Numbered from the stretch's first letter, positions 46,268 to 59,488 are shown. The stretch: DNA of 64,000 nucleotides from Turritopsis dohrnii (GCA_027922465.2 BQMF02000224.1:124001-188000), one strand, 5' to 3'. Notes: generated by a model from the letters alone, not told the origin. Translations and numbers: made by a program.

Positions 46268-49200
46268 TTACACTAAATTGTATTCCTTCAGGTTGAGCTG
46301 CAAGATGGTATCCTTTACTGCAGCGAACACGAAACGAATGTTCTCCGTGTCGGTAGCACACGTAAAATGGGAATAAATTATTTTCTCCGTATCGGGATTT
46401 AGATCAACAAACATTTTTAATATAAAATCTCTGGCTGCTTTTGCGTCGCCTCTTTCACCTGAAGTAAGAAAAACAAGCAAGTGGTTAGAACATACTTTCT
46501 CCAACAACACAATTTCTCCATGTTATACGACTATTATGTGGAAAGCTTCGTGGAAAGGTTTATTCAAAGGAATCAGCCCTTTAATGACATTAACAGACAC
46601 GAGAAGGAGAAAAAAGCTTAGACTGCAAGAAATAAAAACACAACGTTACCTGTGAAATCTGGGAAATATAACGCTAAGTCCGATTTTTGTATTTTTTCTT
46701 CAAGTAAATCTGTTTTGTTCAGAAAAAGGATAATGGAGGACTGTTGAAACCATGGATACGTGATTATAGTTTTAAACAGTGCCTTGCTCTCCTCCATACG
46801 GTTCTAAAAATAAAAGGAAAACAAAGTAGAAGAAGAGAAACTGTGAATTTTCGATTCAATTACAATTTCCCCGGTCATTTTCTATTGAAGAAATCGTCAC
46901 TTTCTTTCGACACTCATTTGTTTTGCTAGTTTTGTTTGTTGCTTCTTTTGATAACCCAACTTGCTTTGTTTTTTTGTATCAATTTTCAAAATCAAAAACT
47001 TTATCAAAAATGACAATGTGTCATAGGCCTAACCTAATCTTGAGCAACTAGAAAATCACAAAAAATGTAAATAATGTATGAAATAAGAACACAAATGCTT
47101 TTTATCTGAACTCCACGCCCAAAAATTGCTTCTGGGAATTTTGCACTTTTAATAGACTAGATAATTGACTAGATTCAATCCTTCTTGACACACCTTTCAT
47201 TAAGGAAGTAAAGTGATGTTTATCCATTACAAAATATCTTTTCACCTCATTTTCAGATTCAAACAGGACTTGGTCATATTCACTTAAAGCAACCAGAAAC
47301 ATGATTGATGTGACATTTTCAAAACAGTGAATCCACTTTCTCCTTTCGGAACGTTGGCCACCCACATCTACCATTCTGTAAGGATGGGTGGGAATTACAT
47401 ACATTAGTAAACTAGTAGACGGTCAGTCATAGATAAGAAGCAAGTAGATAAAGCAGTGAAAGTACCGAAATATAATAGTGTCCAAGTCGAATGGATATTC
47501 AATAATCCCAGTTGTTGGAGCACGAGCTCGTAGAACATCTTGTTCAGTCGGAACGTAAGCAGGTGATGATATTCGACCTAGGTCTGATAGATAACTAAAA
47601 TGACAAATAAGTTATCAGTCAACAGCAGTATGATTCAACTAAAAGAAATGAAAAGGAAAAATATAGAAATAGCTTAAGACCAAGATTTGAATGAAAGTGT
47701 GAAAAACCTACTATTTTGCAGAATCAGATAATTGAAATTCCCTTCGCCGGTCATATGCTTCTTGTATACCACTATCTTGCCATAAAGAACTAATCGCCTT
47801 AACATAAAATGGCTCTAAAACTATAATTTGCTCAATTTGCTCTACAGCTAAAACCAATTTCGCATTTTCCTAGAAAGAAAACAACAAAATAAAAGCTACT
47901 GTTCAAACTACATGCACAACTTTTCAGAATGTGTCACTTTGAGCTCAGGAAAAACCCAAGCAAATAGAAAGTGTACCAGGTGAGTAAAAAAACGTAAATA
48001 TCTTTCGATTGAATAATTATGAAAGGTAGTTATTTTTGTTTCTGAATAGAGAAATCCTTTAGCTATATTTTGGTGTATCACTTTCTAATTCGGTTGAATA
48101 AAAAAAAAAGTAATGAACAAAAAACTGGAAGCGGCCCAGGGATTTTTCCAAGCACTTTCCAACTACGTTTACCGGTAGTTGAAACTCAATCTTGATTTGA
48201 GTTTAGAAACTCAATCATTCATTGTCATTAAACATTTTTGAGCTCTTTAATGTGTAATATTTAAAAACTTGTTTTGAGAGAGTAATTAGGCCATTATTCA
48301 CCAAATGTTCTGTTGCTAGGGAGAACGACCACCGTTGCTAAGGTAATTTTAAAATTTCCTTTGTTATATGCATTCATTTCTTCACCTTAGGAAAGAATAT
48401 GAAATCAAAAAACATCTTAGTTTCCAACTCCCTTCGCATGCCTCTCATGATGAAACCAGTTTGTGGAGATTGAAATCTCTAAGATTGCAAAGCTTCCTGG
48501 ACTATAAAACTCAATCTTCTCTACGAAATACAGTAGTAACCAAAAGTGCTTGGAAAAATCCCTGCGGTCCTTGCAAAAATCTTCGAAAAATGGACAAAAA
48601 AGCCGAGCAAAATGTCTCTAACAGTATTTATGTTTTTATTGCAAACCAGAAAGGAATGAGGAATTTTTCTTATTAATTCTCAATAATTAAGTTAAGTCAA
48701 TAGTTCAAACTTTTTTCAACATTTTCTTAACTTTATTCACTGAAACTTTCTATAAAGACTGTCTTGTATAAAATATTGAGATGCCGCAAATCCGTACAAC
48801 AAAGAGTTTGGGTATGCATCCAGTTTGCTAGGGTAAATGTTACTAAAGAGGTTATTAGACAAATTGTGTCTTTTTGTTCAATCCCCATCTACGACCTTTT
48901 TCATTCCAGTTCTTTGTCCATAACTTTTTTTCTTCTCAACCAAATTAGAAAAGTGATACACCAAAATATACTTAACAGATTCCTCTAATCAAAAATGAAA
49001 AAAATTATCTTTCATATTTATTCAATCTAAAGACATTTCTCGTGAAACACCGGTACTTTTTTTTGACCTTACATAAGTAAAATCAAGACTTTATAAAAAG
49101 ACACATATCGAATTTTAAGCTCCACTTTTTTAGCTTTGAATTACTTGAATTATTTCTGATAAAGCATTAAAACCACTCCTTTAATTTGTAGACTTTTAAT

Positions 49201-52200
49201 AGCAAATTGTTAATTCTCACTTAAAAGAAGAATTAAGGACTTGCTTAAGTTAGGTTTGACAGTTGTTGTTTCATATGCTTGATATAGTTTATTCAATCTA
49301 TAAATTTGAAATCATCAGACACAAACATGAAAAATGATGATTAGACTACACAACATTTTGCACGGAATTGTTGTATAATATACTGTAAGTGATGTTTTAG
49401 CTATACAGTCTTGGTATGGATGAAATCTTAACATTTTGATCACATGCTGAAAATGGACTTGGCAACCTTGTTGTGTTCGGATTAAGCTCCAAATATAATC
49501 CTAAACCTTAACACACAATTTCAAGCGTAGTTCACACCAGATGGGGGTCAATTTTATTGGCTGGTTTTCAGCAGATATAATGTGCTATGTGAGGTGCTAT
49601 CATAAAAAATGAAAACGTGGTAAGTAAAGATGACAGCATATAAAGATTGCATCTGTTGATTCTCTATAACAAACTGACAGATTCAACAAAGAAATCAAAA
49701 TTCCGGAGATGTTAGAAGGAAACTAACAAAAAAAAGAACATCAGTTTCAAATATAATCAACTTTGATATACCAAGCTTGAGTTTATTGGATCTTAATCTA
49801 AACAGAGTGTTCTTGCATGTTTGTAATCAGATCAGTGTTTTGAAAATTAAGAAATAACATAAAAATGTAGTTAACTTCTTGTAGTAAAAATATCTGGTTG
49901 TTCTAAAACTGTTGGAATAAGTGACACAAACCTTTTAATGTTATGTAGTTTTATTTTTGGTCTGAGATTAGGCATCAAGTTTATAGAAAAACCATAGTTA
50001 ATGTTAGTCTTTTGTTCTTATAGCTTTTTTAGATAGTGTTTTATCATTTATCATCAAACAACTCTTCAAATTAATAAAACTTAACTGAAAAATAAGAACT
50101 TTCACTTCGATGTTGCATAGAATAAAGAAAACGTTTTTTCGAAAATGTATTCAACACAAAAATTCATGTCTTAAACATAGGCCATGTATTTAATGGACAA
50201 CGAAGTTTGTTTATTCAAGCATCAGTTAGTCTGCAATATCATGAATTATTCAAAACTCACTTGAATCTAATTTTGAGCATTTTGAATATGATTTTTGGGT
50301 AAAATGATGAGCATTAACATTAACATACAGTTGGAATACCTCTCTGTGATGAGAATGAAGATAATTTAAGATAAAAATCACAAAAATTCACATTTAGAAC
50401 AAGGGTGTTTGTGATTGTATATTGATCAAAAGCTTCAGAAAACCCTCAAGAAAAAAATAAGAAAAAGATTATCATGATGTAAAGATCTATTTATAGTTCC
50501 TTCTCTTGCTTTTACTTAACTACGTAAAACCCATGACATTCGAATGGATCTAGAAAAACAAACTTGGGACAGCAAGCAACAAAGAATTTCTTGAAATGAA
50601 ATATAATTTAATGCATTTTACTATTGAACAATCCAGAGATGCGTACAACTTGATAACAAGATTTTAAACAAAAAACTACATCATAAACTAAATTAAGTTT
50701 GAAATTCTCAGTATCAGCTACACTGATGAATCAGTTTAGGCTTAAACCTTAATGATAAAGACTGTATTGATATTTTTTTGTGAAAATATTTATAAAAGAT
50801 GTAAAATAGTGACAATAATTCCTGTAACAAATAACAAAAGCAGTTGTGAAATGGGAGCATCGAAAACTTGTTGACCGATATAATATTATTCAGAGACTTG
50901 TCTTATTAAGTTGTAGAACAAAATATTTTTTATCAGTGCAATACCAAAACATCACTTTGGTATTTTTCAGAGCTTCAGAAAACAGGTCCACATATGAGAA
51001 TATGATTACAATTATGACTCACCTCATTAGTTCCGGATGCATATGATATTCTTAAATTTCTCATAGCCTTACACAAGGCTTGTATAGCTTGAAATATGTT
51101 TTGGAACACTAATTTTGTGTAACCTTTTCTATCTTCTTCTGTATAACCCTGGCCATGAATAATTCTCATTTGCTTGATAAATGTACTCTTGCCAGATTCC
51201 CCCGTTCCTGAAATTGAAGAAAAAAATTAACATATCATTATTATCCCACACAACTAACACCATTTTAGAAAATGCACTGGTACTTTAGTATCAATTTTGG
51301 AAATTTCAATATTGAAAAACCAAATCAAAATATTATACATACAGGATTGACTTAGGAAAGTTAAAAAAGAGCGAAAACAGTTGTTAACTGTCATATTTTA
51401 TTCAAAGACAAAAACAAATTTTTTGAACTACAAGTTTTATGTCACAGGGAAAACACATTTTTCAACAAAAATTTCAACATGAAAATTTCTTATACATTTT
51501 TTAACATAATAGACAGAAAAGGATTGTTTCGATCAAAGTTGCTTTTTCCTATGAAGTGGAGGGTTTCTAGTGATTATTAAAGAATATTAAAGGCTACTTC
51601 AATTTTGACAAGCTGTGCCCTTATGAACCTTAATATTTCCAATAGGATTTATTGTAAAATGGACAGGTGATGTTAGGTGGAGACCTCCATTTAACCAACA
51701 ATTTTGCAAAAAAATCTTAGATTTTTAAAATTTGTTTTGGAAAAGACAGAGAGCACATTAATTGTTATATACAACAGAAGTGAACAATATAAGAAAATAT
51801 TTTCTGACAGAATATTTTCATTGCACTATTACACTTTCCAGTATAGTATCAATTAAGCTTTTATGAACTTTTATGAATTAATATAGTTACAGTAAGAAAG
51901 CATATTATGGAAATTCCTGTTATATACCTAATATTTGAAGTTGAGAAATGGCTTTGGTATGCAGACTATAAGGTTTGAAAAGAATTCCTAATCTAAAATT
52001 CTGTTTCATCAAGGAGATATTTTCATTAAAAAGCCCAATTATAGTGTGTATATAATCATGATGAGCATTACTTTTGAATTAACAACCTAAAATATACCTC
52101 CTGTTGTTCAACATTAGTCTAAAGCCATTTTACCCTTATATACAATTAGCCATAATGTAATATTTATTTATGATTACAACAGCAAGAGATTAGAAATAAA

Positions 52201-53447
52201 AACAAATACCTTGTCATAATTAATCATTGCATGAATTATTAGATTTTTTAACCAAAGTAAAAAGAATTATAAACAATTATAAAAAATAGTAGAAAAACGT
52301 TTATACAACTTTTGGATCTCTAGCTCAAAATTTCATGTTAGATGCAGGATGTTAATTTCTTAAAGTGATTCAAAGTAATTTCAATTACAGAATTCAAAAT
52401 CTAAAATTATTCACCAGAATCATTCACTTTTCAATTTAACAGTATTGCAGTATGTATTCATTTCCTCCATTGCTCAATAACATAAATATTACACTATTTA
52501 TTACATTGTATATATGGAGTCTTTCCAAAATCAATAAAAATTAAACCTGAATAGATAGTCACGACCTATGATTTGTTTGTTTCATTTTAATATTTCTTTG
52601 AACTACATGAACTAAGGTTGAAATACTGACAATCTTCCAAACTAGGAACAGTTGTCTTAAAAATACATGTAAATACTGACAATCTTCCAAACTACGAACG
52701 GTAGTCTTAAAAATACATGTAAATACTGACAATCTTCCAAACTACGAACAGTTGTTTTAAAAATACAAGTAAACATCTATCATCACAATCATCACATATC
52801 ACTGAATGCGTTTTAATTTGATCGGCAGTGTGAAATATGCAGTGCTTTCAATTTAAGGATTTGGAATGTTTGATTCCTGTTCATAATAAGAAAGGTCATT
52901 TGTAGGTAGTAGAAGCATTGATAGTATATTTTTGATTGAAGTCCTACTACAGCAGAAAACAGAATTTTCTACATACGTAACATACATAACATATTTATCC
53001 AATTCAGTTTCAAATAACAATTACGAAATTTACGAAGAATTATACATTTCTCTTTAAGTGAAAGTTTTGGAGCTGATCCAAAACCAACCTTTTTTATTTA
53101 ACTTTCAAATCTAAAAGTCAAAGAGATTAAATTGCAAGTTTCGAAAACTTAACTGTATTTTAGGCATATAACGTATACGCACATTGTGACCACCAAGTTT
53201 AATATATTTCGGCAAGTTAAGATATTCAAATTTTAATGCAAGTAAACAATAACATGGTAATTTAATTTCATTCCAATTTATAATTTGGGCATTTATGTGA
53301 CAAGAGTAAAATGAGATTGGACTAACCCAATAATAATAACTTCAGTTCACGTCTAGCATCTCGTTTGTCCTTTCTTAACTGGCGTTCTATTTCATCATTT
53401 ATACGTTTTTGTTCTTTAGCCTCTTCACCGAGGCAGCAACTATCCAT
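46268..53447 (-). CDS. GNAQ: Heterotrimeric G protein alpha-q subunit, 7 exons, complete
   Basis: Minus-strand exons 53447-53327, 51207-51023, 47869-47712, 47594-47466, 47375-47246, 46803-46650 and 46458-46268 join in phase with GT-AG introns to 355 residues plus stop, the usual Gq length. The start [18 protein letters not shown] keeps the Gq-type double cysteine (palmitoylation) and [10 protein letters not shown]. Motifs: P-loop GTGESGKST, switch [15 protein letters not shown] with the catalytic Arg, switch [15 protein letters not shown] with the catalytic Gln, [16 protein letters not shown], and the C-terminal LKEYNLV that fits Gq-coupled receptors. The product binds GTP at the plasma membrane and activates phospholipase C-beta. 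Val-to-Ala in RVPTTG is a small oddity. Introns 1 and 2 hold a 50-bp tandem repeat and a foldback element. Ortholog status within Gq/G11 cannot be split further. Confidence 0.97.
47974..49052. mobile_element. Large foldback element in G-alpha-q intron
   Basis: Left and right arms are inverted copies over more than 150 bp, sharing TATTTTGGTGTATCACTTT, a CGATTGAATAA-type block and GTACC ends. Inner inverted segments share AGGGATTTTTCCAAGCACTT. No coding domain. It lies in the intron between exons 51023 and 47869. Edges are approximate. Confidence 0.65.
52621..52770. repeat. 50-bp tandem repeat, 3 copies
   Basis: Three adjacent units begin AAATACTGACAATCTTCCAA, with few substitutions, in the first G-alpha-q intron. 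Confidence 0.95.
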
Positions 53448-54117
53448 GGGCACCACCAAATTAAAATATAACGTCTATGTGTAATATGTTATCAATGCCC
53501 ACCAGGAAAAGCTCTGTATTAGTAAGCTCGTCACCACACTCGAACAAAGCAACTGTTAAGAGCTGGGTTCATACAAAAAAATCTTCAATAAACCGGGATA
53601 ATTCAACTGATCTACATTTATTTATCCTGGAACTCGAAATCCGCAGCAGTATTGCTTGGGCGTATCAACTTAAGTCATTTTTGGGCCGTCTATCAGCCAT
53701 CAGAAGACTTTGCAACTTCGATGTAGCTTCACACAGACAACAGGAGTTCCCAGCAAAATAAATGTATTTAGTAACGTTGAGTAACTACAATGCATATGTT
53801 TATTATCACATGATCATAATAGAAGTATTTCAATCAAAATTCAACTTTTTTAACCTTTGTTATTATCAGGTGACAACAAAGGTACGCCTGTAATGAAAAC
53901 TTATTTAAATCTGAAAAGACTAGGGTTCAGTCTTTTTTTAGTTTTATTGTTATCTCACCCGGAGGTGCTTAATTCAGATTTTAAAAACACTTACTTATAT
54001 TTAAATTATATTTTTATTTTTCAGTTGATTTTTTAAACAATTCAGAGTACAGGATATCTAACTTTCACTTTGAAACTTTAGAAAAAAAACTGTAGAGGAG
54101 TGGTCAATATTATAAAA
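53448..54117. other. Upstream of G-alpha-q exon 1b
   Basis: Likely 5' UTR/promoter of the proximal start on the minus strand; no TATA-type element stands out. Confidence 0.35.
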
Positions 54118-55064
54118 TCTATATACTAATACGCGCTGTGCATCCGCTTTTTTCACGCTTTTACTCTCTAAAAGTTCGGGTCGTTTTTTCGGTCACTTAT
54201 TCACAATGGAGTGTCAGACCACGGCGGTTAATATTTTTCTACGATTAGTATAGGGGAAAACATTGCATTGCAATTAATCGTTTCAAATGTTTTGATTATT
54301 CGCGAGACAACAACGAAAGTATTGCGCGAAGATTTATTTATGTTTTTAGGGTAAGTACGCTTTAGAACCTTTTTGTTTGTTTGTTTTGTTTTTCTTATAG
54401 TATTAATAGGGTTTCTGCGTCATTACTTTTCAAACAAAGAAATGAATATCATGACGCTCTGGGTTCGTGAAGAAAATCGCAATTGTTTTTAATTCACATC
54501 TTGACACTTTTGCGACTTTCGCGTTTGGCTTTTATTTACATTGGGTGTGAATTTCATGAACAGTTACAGCGATTTTAATCTTTTTGTTGTTTACCTGTAC
54601 GCACAATTTATTTTTACTACTGCATATATCGTATCGTGAAAGATTTAATACGAATATTTTGATGTGTTTCAGATCTTCTGATTAAAATTTTTTCTGTTCA
54701 TAACTCCAGTGTTGAACTAAATATGCTTCAGCCGGAATACCTAGAGACTATTAATTAAAAGAGTGAAGAGTGTTTTTTTCTGTATTGACGTTAGATATTT
54801 TTAATCAAGGGGAACCATTGCATTGCATCTTCAATTTGTAAGGTAAAAAGTGAAAAAAGTGGACGCACAGCGCGTTTTTTATTTTTGATGAATTAAAACC
54901 CGTGTTCTACACGCTGTTCTACACGGGATACTACATTCTAAACATTCTACATTCCAAACAATTGAGGAACTATATCATACTAAAATTCATTATACTAAGC
55001 CTTTCTCTCTCTGTTCAGCTCACATCGATTAAGACCTGTAAAAATGTTTTACACGGGATACTAG
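54118..55064 (+). mobile_element. Complete non-autonomous Helitron
   Basis: It starts TCTATATACTAATACGC after host A (54117) and ends GGGATACTAG before host T (55065). A TGTAAAA-ATG-TTTTACA hairpin lies about ten bases before the 3' end. This is the standard Helitron layout: TC start, 3' hairpin, CTAG end, A/T insertion with no duplication. Shared motifs (GTGCATCC, ACTCTCTAAAAGT, CATTGCATTGCA) relate it to the minus-oriented units at 24296 and 35454-40986. No coding domain. Confidence 0.85.
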
Positions 55065-55452
55065 TTAATAATATTACGGTTCCGAAAATGAAACACATCA
55101 GTAGGATGAGATTACGATGAAGAGACATGGTTTTTAAAATGACGTCAGAAGTATAATATGCAGAAGTATGCAGTTATTTCTTACGGAAACATACTACTTT
55201 TTCGCGTCATAATAATATCAATGTAAAGTTTTTCATCAGTTCCACCACGTTTTTGAAGACCTCTTTACTTGTGTCAGTTTATTCACGTTATGTTACATAT
55301 ATGAAAGATTTGTTTACTTGATATGTTTTTTCAAAAAGCGTCACTTATGGTTTCTCGGCAGTGATCTTGCTTTCTTTTAACGTATTTAAATTGTTAATTT
55401 TTTTTTTTAATAACCTATTTTAACAAATTTTTAACAGTGTAATTTATGCTTT

Positions 55453-56314
55453 TTATTGGATGTTTACTTGTGCATTTAGTTTCTCCAAATAATTTATTAT
55501 GTTGATTGATAAACTTAATGTTGAAGTTTTAATATAAAAGTAACTATGTATTATATCATTTTCAATAATTTTATTTCTTTGATTGATCATATTGATACGT
55601 TGACCAAATGATATCTCAGCAGTGCCTTCCTTTGTAATACCATTCATGTCGGAAAAAATCTTGATTTTAAAACACGAAGTTATCTTTTATCGTTTATCAG
55701 CTATATGTCAACCTCGAACCCAGGGTCTCGTGCCTTTTCGATATACGGATAGCGGCGAGAGACCCTGGGTTCGAGGTTGAGCTATATATGTATCGCTGTT
55801 TTTGCATTAACAATTTTATTAAGGCCGATTTCCATTCAACGCTTATGCCCGCGCGGACGTAGAATTTTCCATAGATATGTCCGCTCAGCGAGCAAAAATA
55901 AAGTTAAAAAATTTTAACTTTTTTTAAGCCCGCCGATGTCCGCTGATAATTTCAGCCAATCGTGTCTTTTAATTTCCATTTGCAGCTGTTTGGCCGCTCG
56001 GAAAATTCTACGTCCGCGCGGGAATAAGCGTTGAATGGAAATCGGCCTTTAAAGAACACATATTTTGTTCAATATTAAAAACAAAAACGACGGTTGCAGA
56101 ACCAGGATTTTTCTAAGCTCAGGACCAATGTCATTATATAAATTAAACATACGCTAGCATCTCTGTAGTTGGTGTCCACGGCGCTGCAGTGACCCCCTGG
56201 TGCGGTGCGGTGTTTGAACATGTGTTTGTCATCCAAAACGCTATGCAATAGTGAATTATAATTATATGCAGTAAGCACAGTTTTGTTTTTCATAAAATTT
56301 GGATAAGGCGGCAC
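55453..56314 (-). CDS. Candidate unrecognised gene fragment (two pieces)
   Basis: Minus-strand segment 56314-56153 sits between an acceptor (TTTTCTCATCAG) and a donor (AGC|GTATGT). It is exactly 54 codons: VPPYPNFMKNKTVLTAYNYN, SLLHSVLDDKHMFKHRTAPG, GHCSAVDTNYRDAS. Downstream on the same strand, MNGITKEGTAEISFGQRINM continues to a stop at 55453. Composition is protein-like, and better than nearby frames. A Harbinger-like MITE (55822-56048) lies in the possible intron. I do not recognise the family; the pieces may not belong together. Confidence 0.35.
55709..55779. repeat. Perfect 21-bp-arm hairpin
   Basis: CAACCTCGAACCCAGGGTCT plus C, and its exact inverse, are separated by 29 bp. AGCTATAT occurs on both sides. 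The right arm contains GGTTCGAGGTT, similar to a tRNA B box. Confidence 0.9.
55822..56048. mobile_element. Harbinger-like MITE with near-perfect arms
   Basis: AGGCCGATTTCCATTCAACG and its inverse form the ends, with arms of about 50 bp through CCGCGCGGACGTAGAATTTT. TTA flanks both sides (55819-55821 and 56049-56051). Confidence 0.88.
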
Positions 56315-57285
56315 CTGATGAGAAAACATTGTATTCAAAGCATTAGAAAACGGAATCCTCTTAAACAGGATCAAGTGAATTTTCTTGCAATTGCATCGTT
56401 CATATTGTGTCCAGTCTTTCGTCGAAAGAACTTTTCCAGGTAATAAGCCTTATTATTACCTTAAGCCATCGAACAAAACAGAAAAAAATTTGGTTGAAAA
56501 GGGCTTGAAAAAAGAGGCCTTGTGTTGGGGCACTTATAAAACAGAGAACGTTATAAAGCAATATCAACCTATTCTAGTTCAATCTCACATTTTTTTGATC
56601 ATAGAAATACGATGATTTCTTGAATTAACAATAAGATCAATCGTTAAGATACTTATTTTTCGATTTCCCCTTCTTTTACTTTTCCATTTCCTACAAAAAT
56701 TACATCACGAGAAAGACCAAAAAATAAGGATTCCATCGATATAAAATTTATAAAAATTAATTGGATATTTTTCTCAAAAATCCGATGAAAATTTTTAAAG
56801 CCAACGCTTTGAAACACACAAGTTTAGTCACCTTTGTCCGACAATTTGATCCATTTTGAAATTTAAAATTTAATTAGAGTTTAGGTGATTGAGATTGACT
56901 GTTTCTCGAAATGTCCCATAGGTAATCAATATTTCATTTTTCAATCAAAATGTCATAGTCTTGATCGATTACAAATCTGTCATCTTACCGTCAAAAGTAT
57001 TTTCTTTTTTTCTTTTCTTCTGTTTCTTTATTCAAGCTCACCCCTCCCAAGCCCGACTTTCTCTTGTGACTAACCCATAGCCATTTCGATGGGAGGGGGT
57101 TACTTTCACACTCCAGCTGACAATCATTTCAAATTTTGGCACTAAACTTACTCCCCACCCTACCGTTTGTCGAATGAAACTGATATTTTTCGGTTTTCAA
57201 CATCATTTACTATTTAAAATCTTAACAAACTATCTCGTTATCGCAAACCCCATTCTCTCCTATTATGCTTGAACTTATACTTATA
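56315..57285. other. No gene seen
   Basis: No further exon or repeat was recognised between the candidate exon and the MITE at 57286. Confidence 0.3.
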
Positions 57286-57480
57286 CAGTGCAACAACCAA
57301 TAGCGACCACCTCTACGCAACGACCACCTCTACGCAACGACCACCTCCCATCAACGACCACGAAACATTGGTTCCGTTACAGTAAAACTCTCATAAGAAA
57401 ACCTCCCCACAGCGACCATCTCCAATCAACGACCATTTCGAGTTGGTCCCTAGAAGTGGTCGTTATTAGAGGTTACAATG
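57286..57480. mobile_element. TA-flanked MITE (CGACCACC repeats)
   Basis: The ends CAGTGCAACAACCAATAGCG and the inverse of CATTGTAACCTCTAATAACG are flanked by TA. The interior has several AACGACCACCTC units. Confidence 0.8.
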
Positions 57481-57784
57481 TACTTCTCTTAATCAAATAA
57501 AGGATAATTGCTATGATACCAAATATCGTATCTTCGTTCATTAGCGCCCGCTCTTTATAAAGTACTCCTTCTTTTCGTCCGCTCCCTAGTTGTTCATGTG
57601 CTTGGAATATCTCTGGTCCAGGTTTTGCCTTTATTGCCTTTATTGGACTATAAGTATGAGTAAGGATTCAAAAGCATTTGAAACTGACACCTTCAAAAAG
57701 TTCTAATTTCACCTGAGTCCTCATGCACATTTGGGGTTTGAAGGATTCACCGTATTCTACAGAAAGCAAGTAAACACATCTTAC

Positions 57785-57902
57785 CTAAAAGAAGCAGCTT
57801 CAATTCTCTTCTGGCATCACGTTTATCCTTCCTCAGCTGTCTTTCAATCTCATCATTGATTCGTTTTCTTTCTTTGGCTTCTCTGTTCACACAGCAATCC
57901 AT
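57785..57902 (-). CDS. Second G-alpha-q first exon (alternative start or paralogue)
   Basis: ATG at 57902 opens [20 protein letters not shown] then [19 protein letters not shown], and the exon ends in phase 1 at a GTAAGA donor. This is a complete Gq-type exon 1, about 75-80% identical in protein to the exon at 53447-53327, with the same end phase. Exon 2 at 51207 (GA|ACG...) could accept either. No second set of downstream exons exists between here and 53447, so it is either an alternative first exon of the same gene or an orphan duplicate. The changed residues lie in the N-terminal lipid-modification region, which would alter membrane or receptor targeting. Confidence 0.85.
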
Positions 57903-58339
57903 TGCCACGTTTCTTGTATGCTCTGCAAACTTTTGGTGCTTTTAAGTCATAGTGAACTAATTTCAATTGAGCATAATAAACTAAATTATTTAACTTTAGA
58001 TTTCGAGAATACACTCTTCTTTATGTAAGCAACACGCATTCAAGTCGATTATTGCTTGCAATGTCATTAAGGTCTCGATAAGGAACATGAAGTCGAGTCC
58101 TCTCTGTGGAAACATAAGACAGATGTGTTACGAAAAATATAGCTCTTGTTATTATTTTTGTATTAGCTTTTAGTTTTTACGTCTACTTCGTCATAAACCT
58201 CATATGATCGGTCAGATTTTATTCAATCTTACAGTGTCCCTTAACCGTTCTTTAATGCAAATTTTAACTTGCCTGTAATTAATCTTATGGACATCTACCT
58301 CTACCAATTCAGCGAGTCAGTGTCTCGTACTCATATACC

Positions 58340-58395
58340 TTGCTTACCAAAAATTTGATGAAATACATTTTGCTTACCAAAAATTTGATGAAATG
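58340..58395. repeat. 30-bp period direct repeat, 2 copies
   Basis: TTGCTTACCAAAAATTTGAT plus GAAAT occurs twice, 30 bp apart. Confidence 0.85.
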
Positions 58396-59488
58396 TCAAA
58401 TTCTTAAAGAGCTTTCTAAATTCTGATTAGACGTTTTTGGTAGTTCTGCTTAGCTATATGCCGTGTAAAGGTTTAGTCATTGTGTATAGTTTCTCTTACT
58501 AATTTCATATCTTCTCTTTCGTGCTCAACACTGCATTTTAGCGTTCCTCTTCCCCAGTGGGATAATTTCAAGTAATTAAGATCTTAAAATGAAGAAAGAG
58601 CCACATCGTTATAGCCCGGACTAACGGAAAATTATTAGCTATTTTGATTGCCCTTGAAATTAAGTGCTCGCCTCTGGAATTTTTAGTCCTCATAGTTGTT
58701 TTCCTGCTGAGTATGATCTGCAATGTTTTAAATCCAAGGTTAACCGCCACCTTGCTCTGTCTTTATAACTCTTCTTCTTTTACTCATCTTGTAGCTCTCT
58801 GCCTAGTAGTGGCTTCGGCCTTGCAGGGAGCAACCCATTTAAAAAAAATAAAGAAAAAAAAAGTCATTGATTAAATTCTTTCGCAATCAAGAAAGTCAAG
58901 CCAGTAAAAATCCAACCTCGGATCTCACAAAATCCGAGTTACACGATGTATTTGATCATGAGTGGGAATTACAAAAAGATAGAAGAGATATAGCAGAACA
59001 GAACCACTTGTGTTAAGGTATAGGCTACTCGATATTATAATTCAATATGTGTAGCTGGATTGCTGGGAAACAAGGAGTTTTACTATGCTGTTAGAGTTTC
59101 TTAAAAACTTTGCATAAAGATATCCACAAAACCGCAGTGGTGGTTTGTCATTGGTAAGTATATTGAACGAGCTAATCGGAGGTGGTGCAAAATGTACCAT
59201 AGTTTTTCTGTTACTTTTGTATCATCTTTTTTAATCAGATGGATCTGGTTAATTGAGACTTTTCTGTTGGATCATCAAAGCAATAAAATCTTTAACCTTT
59301 AATCTTACATTGAAACACACTTCAAGAAGAGTAGAAATAGCCTTTTGAATCAGTACCAAAAATATATGCATCATGACCAAAATCAAATATGCTAGTAACC
59401 GAGCAACCAAACGATACGAGGACACACCAACTAATGTTTTGATAATTTAAAAAATTTGTCTTTTCTTTCAAGATAAGCGAAGAACATA

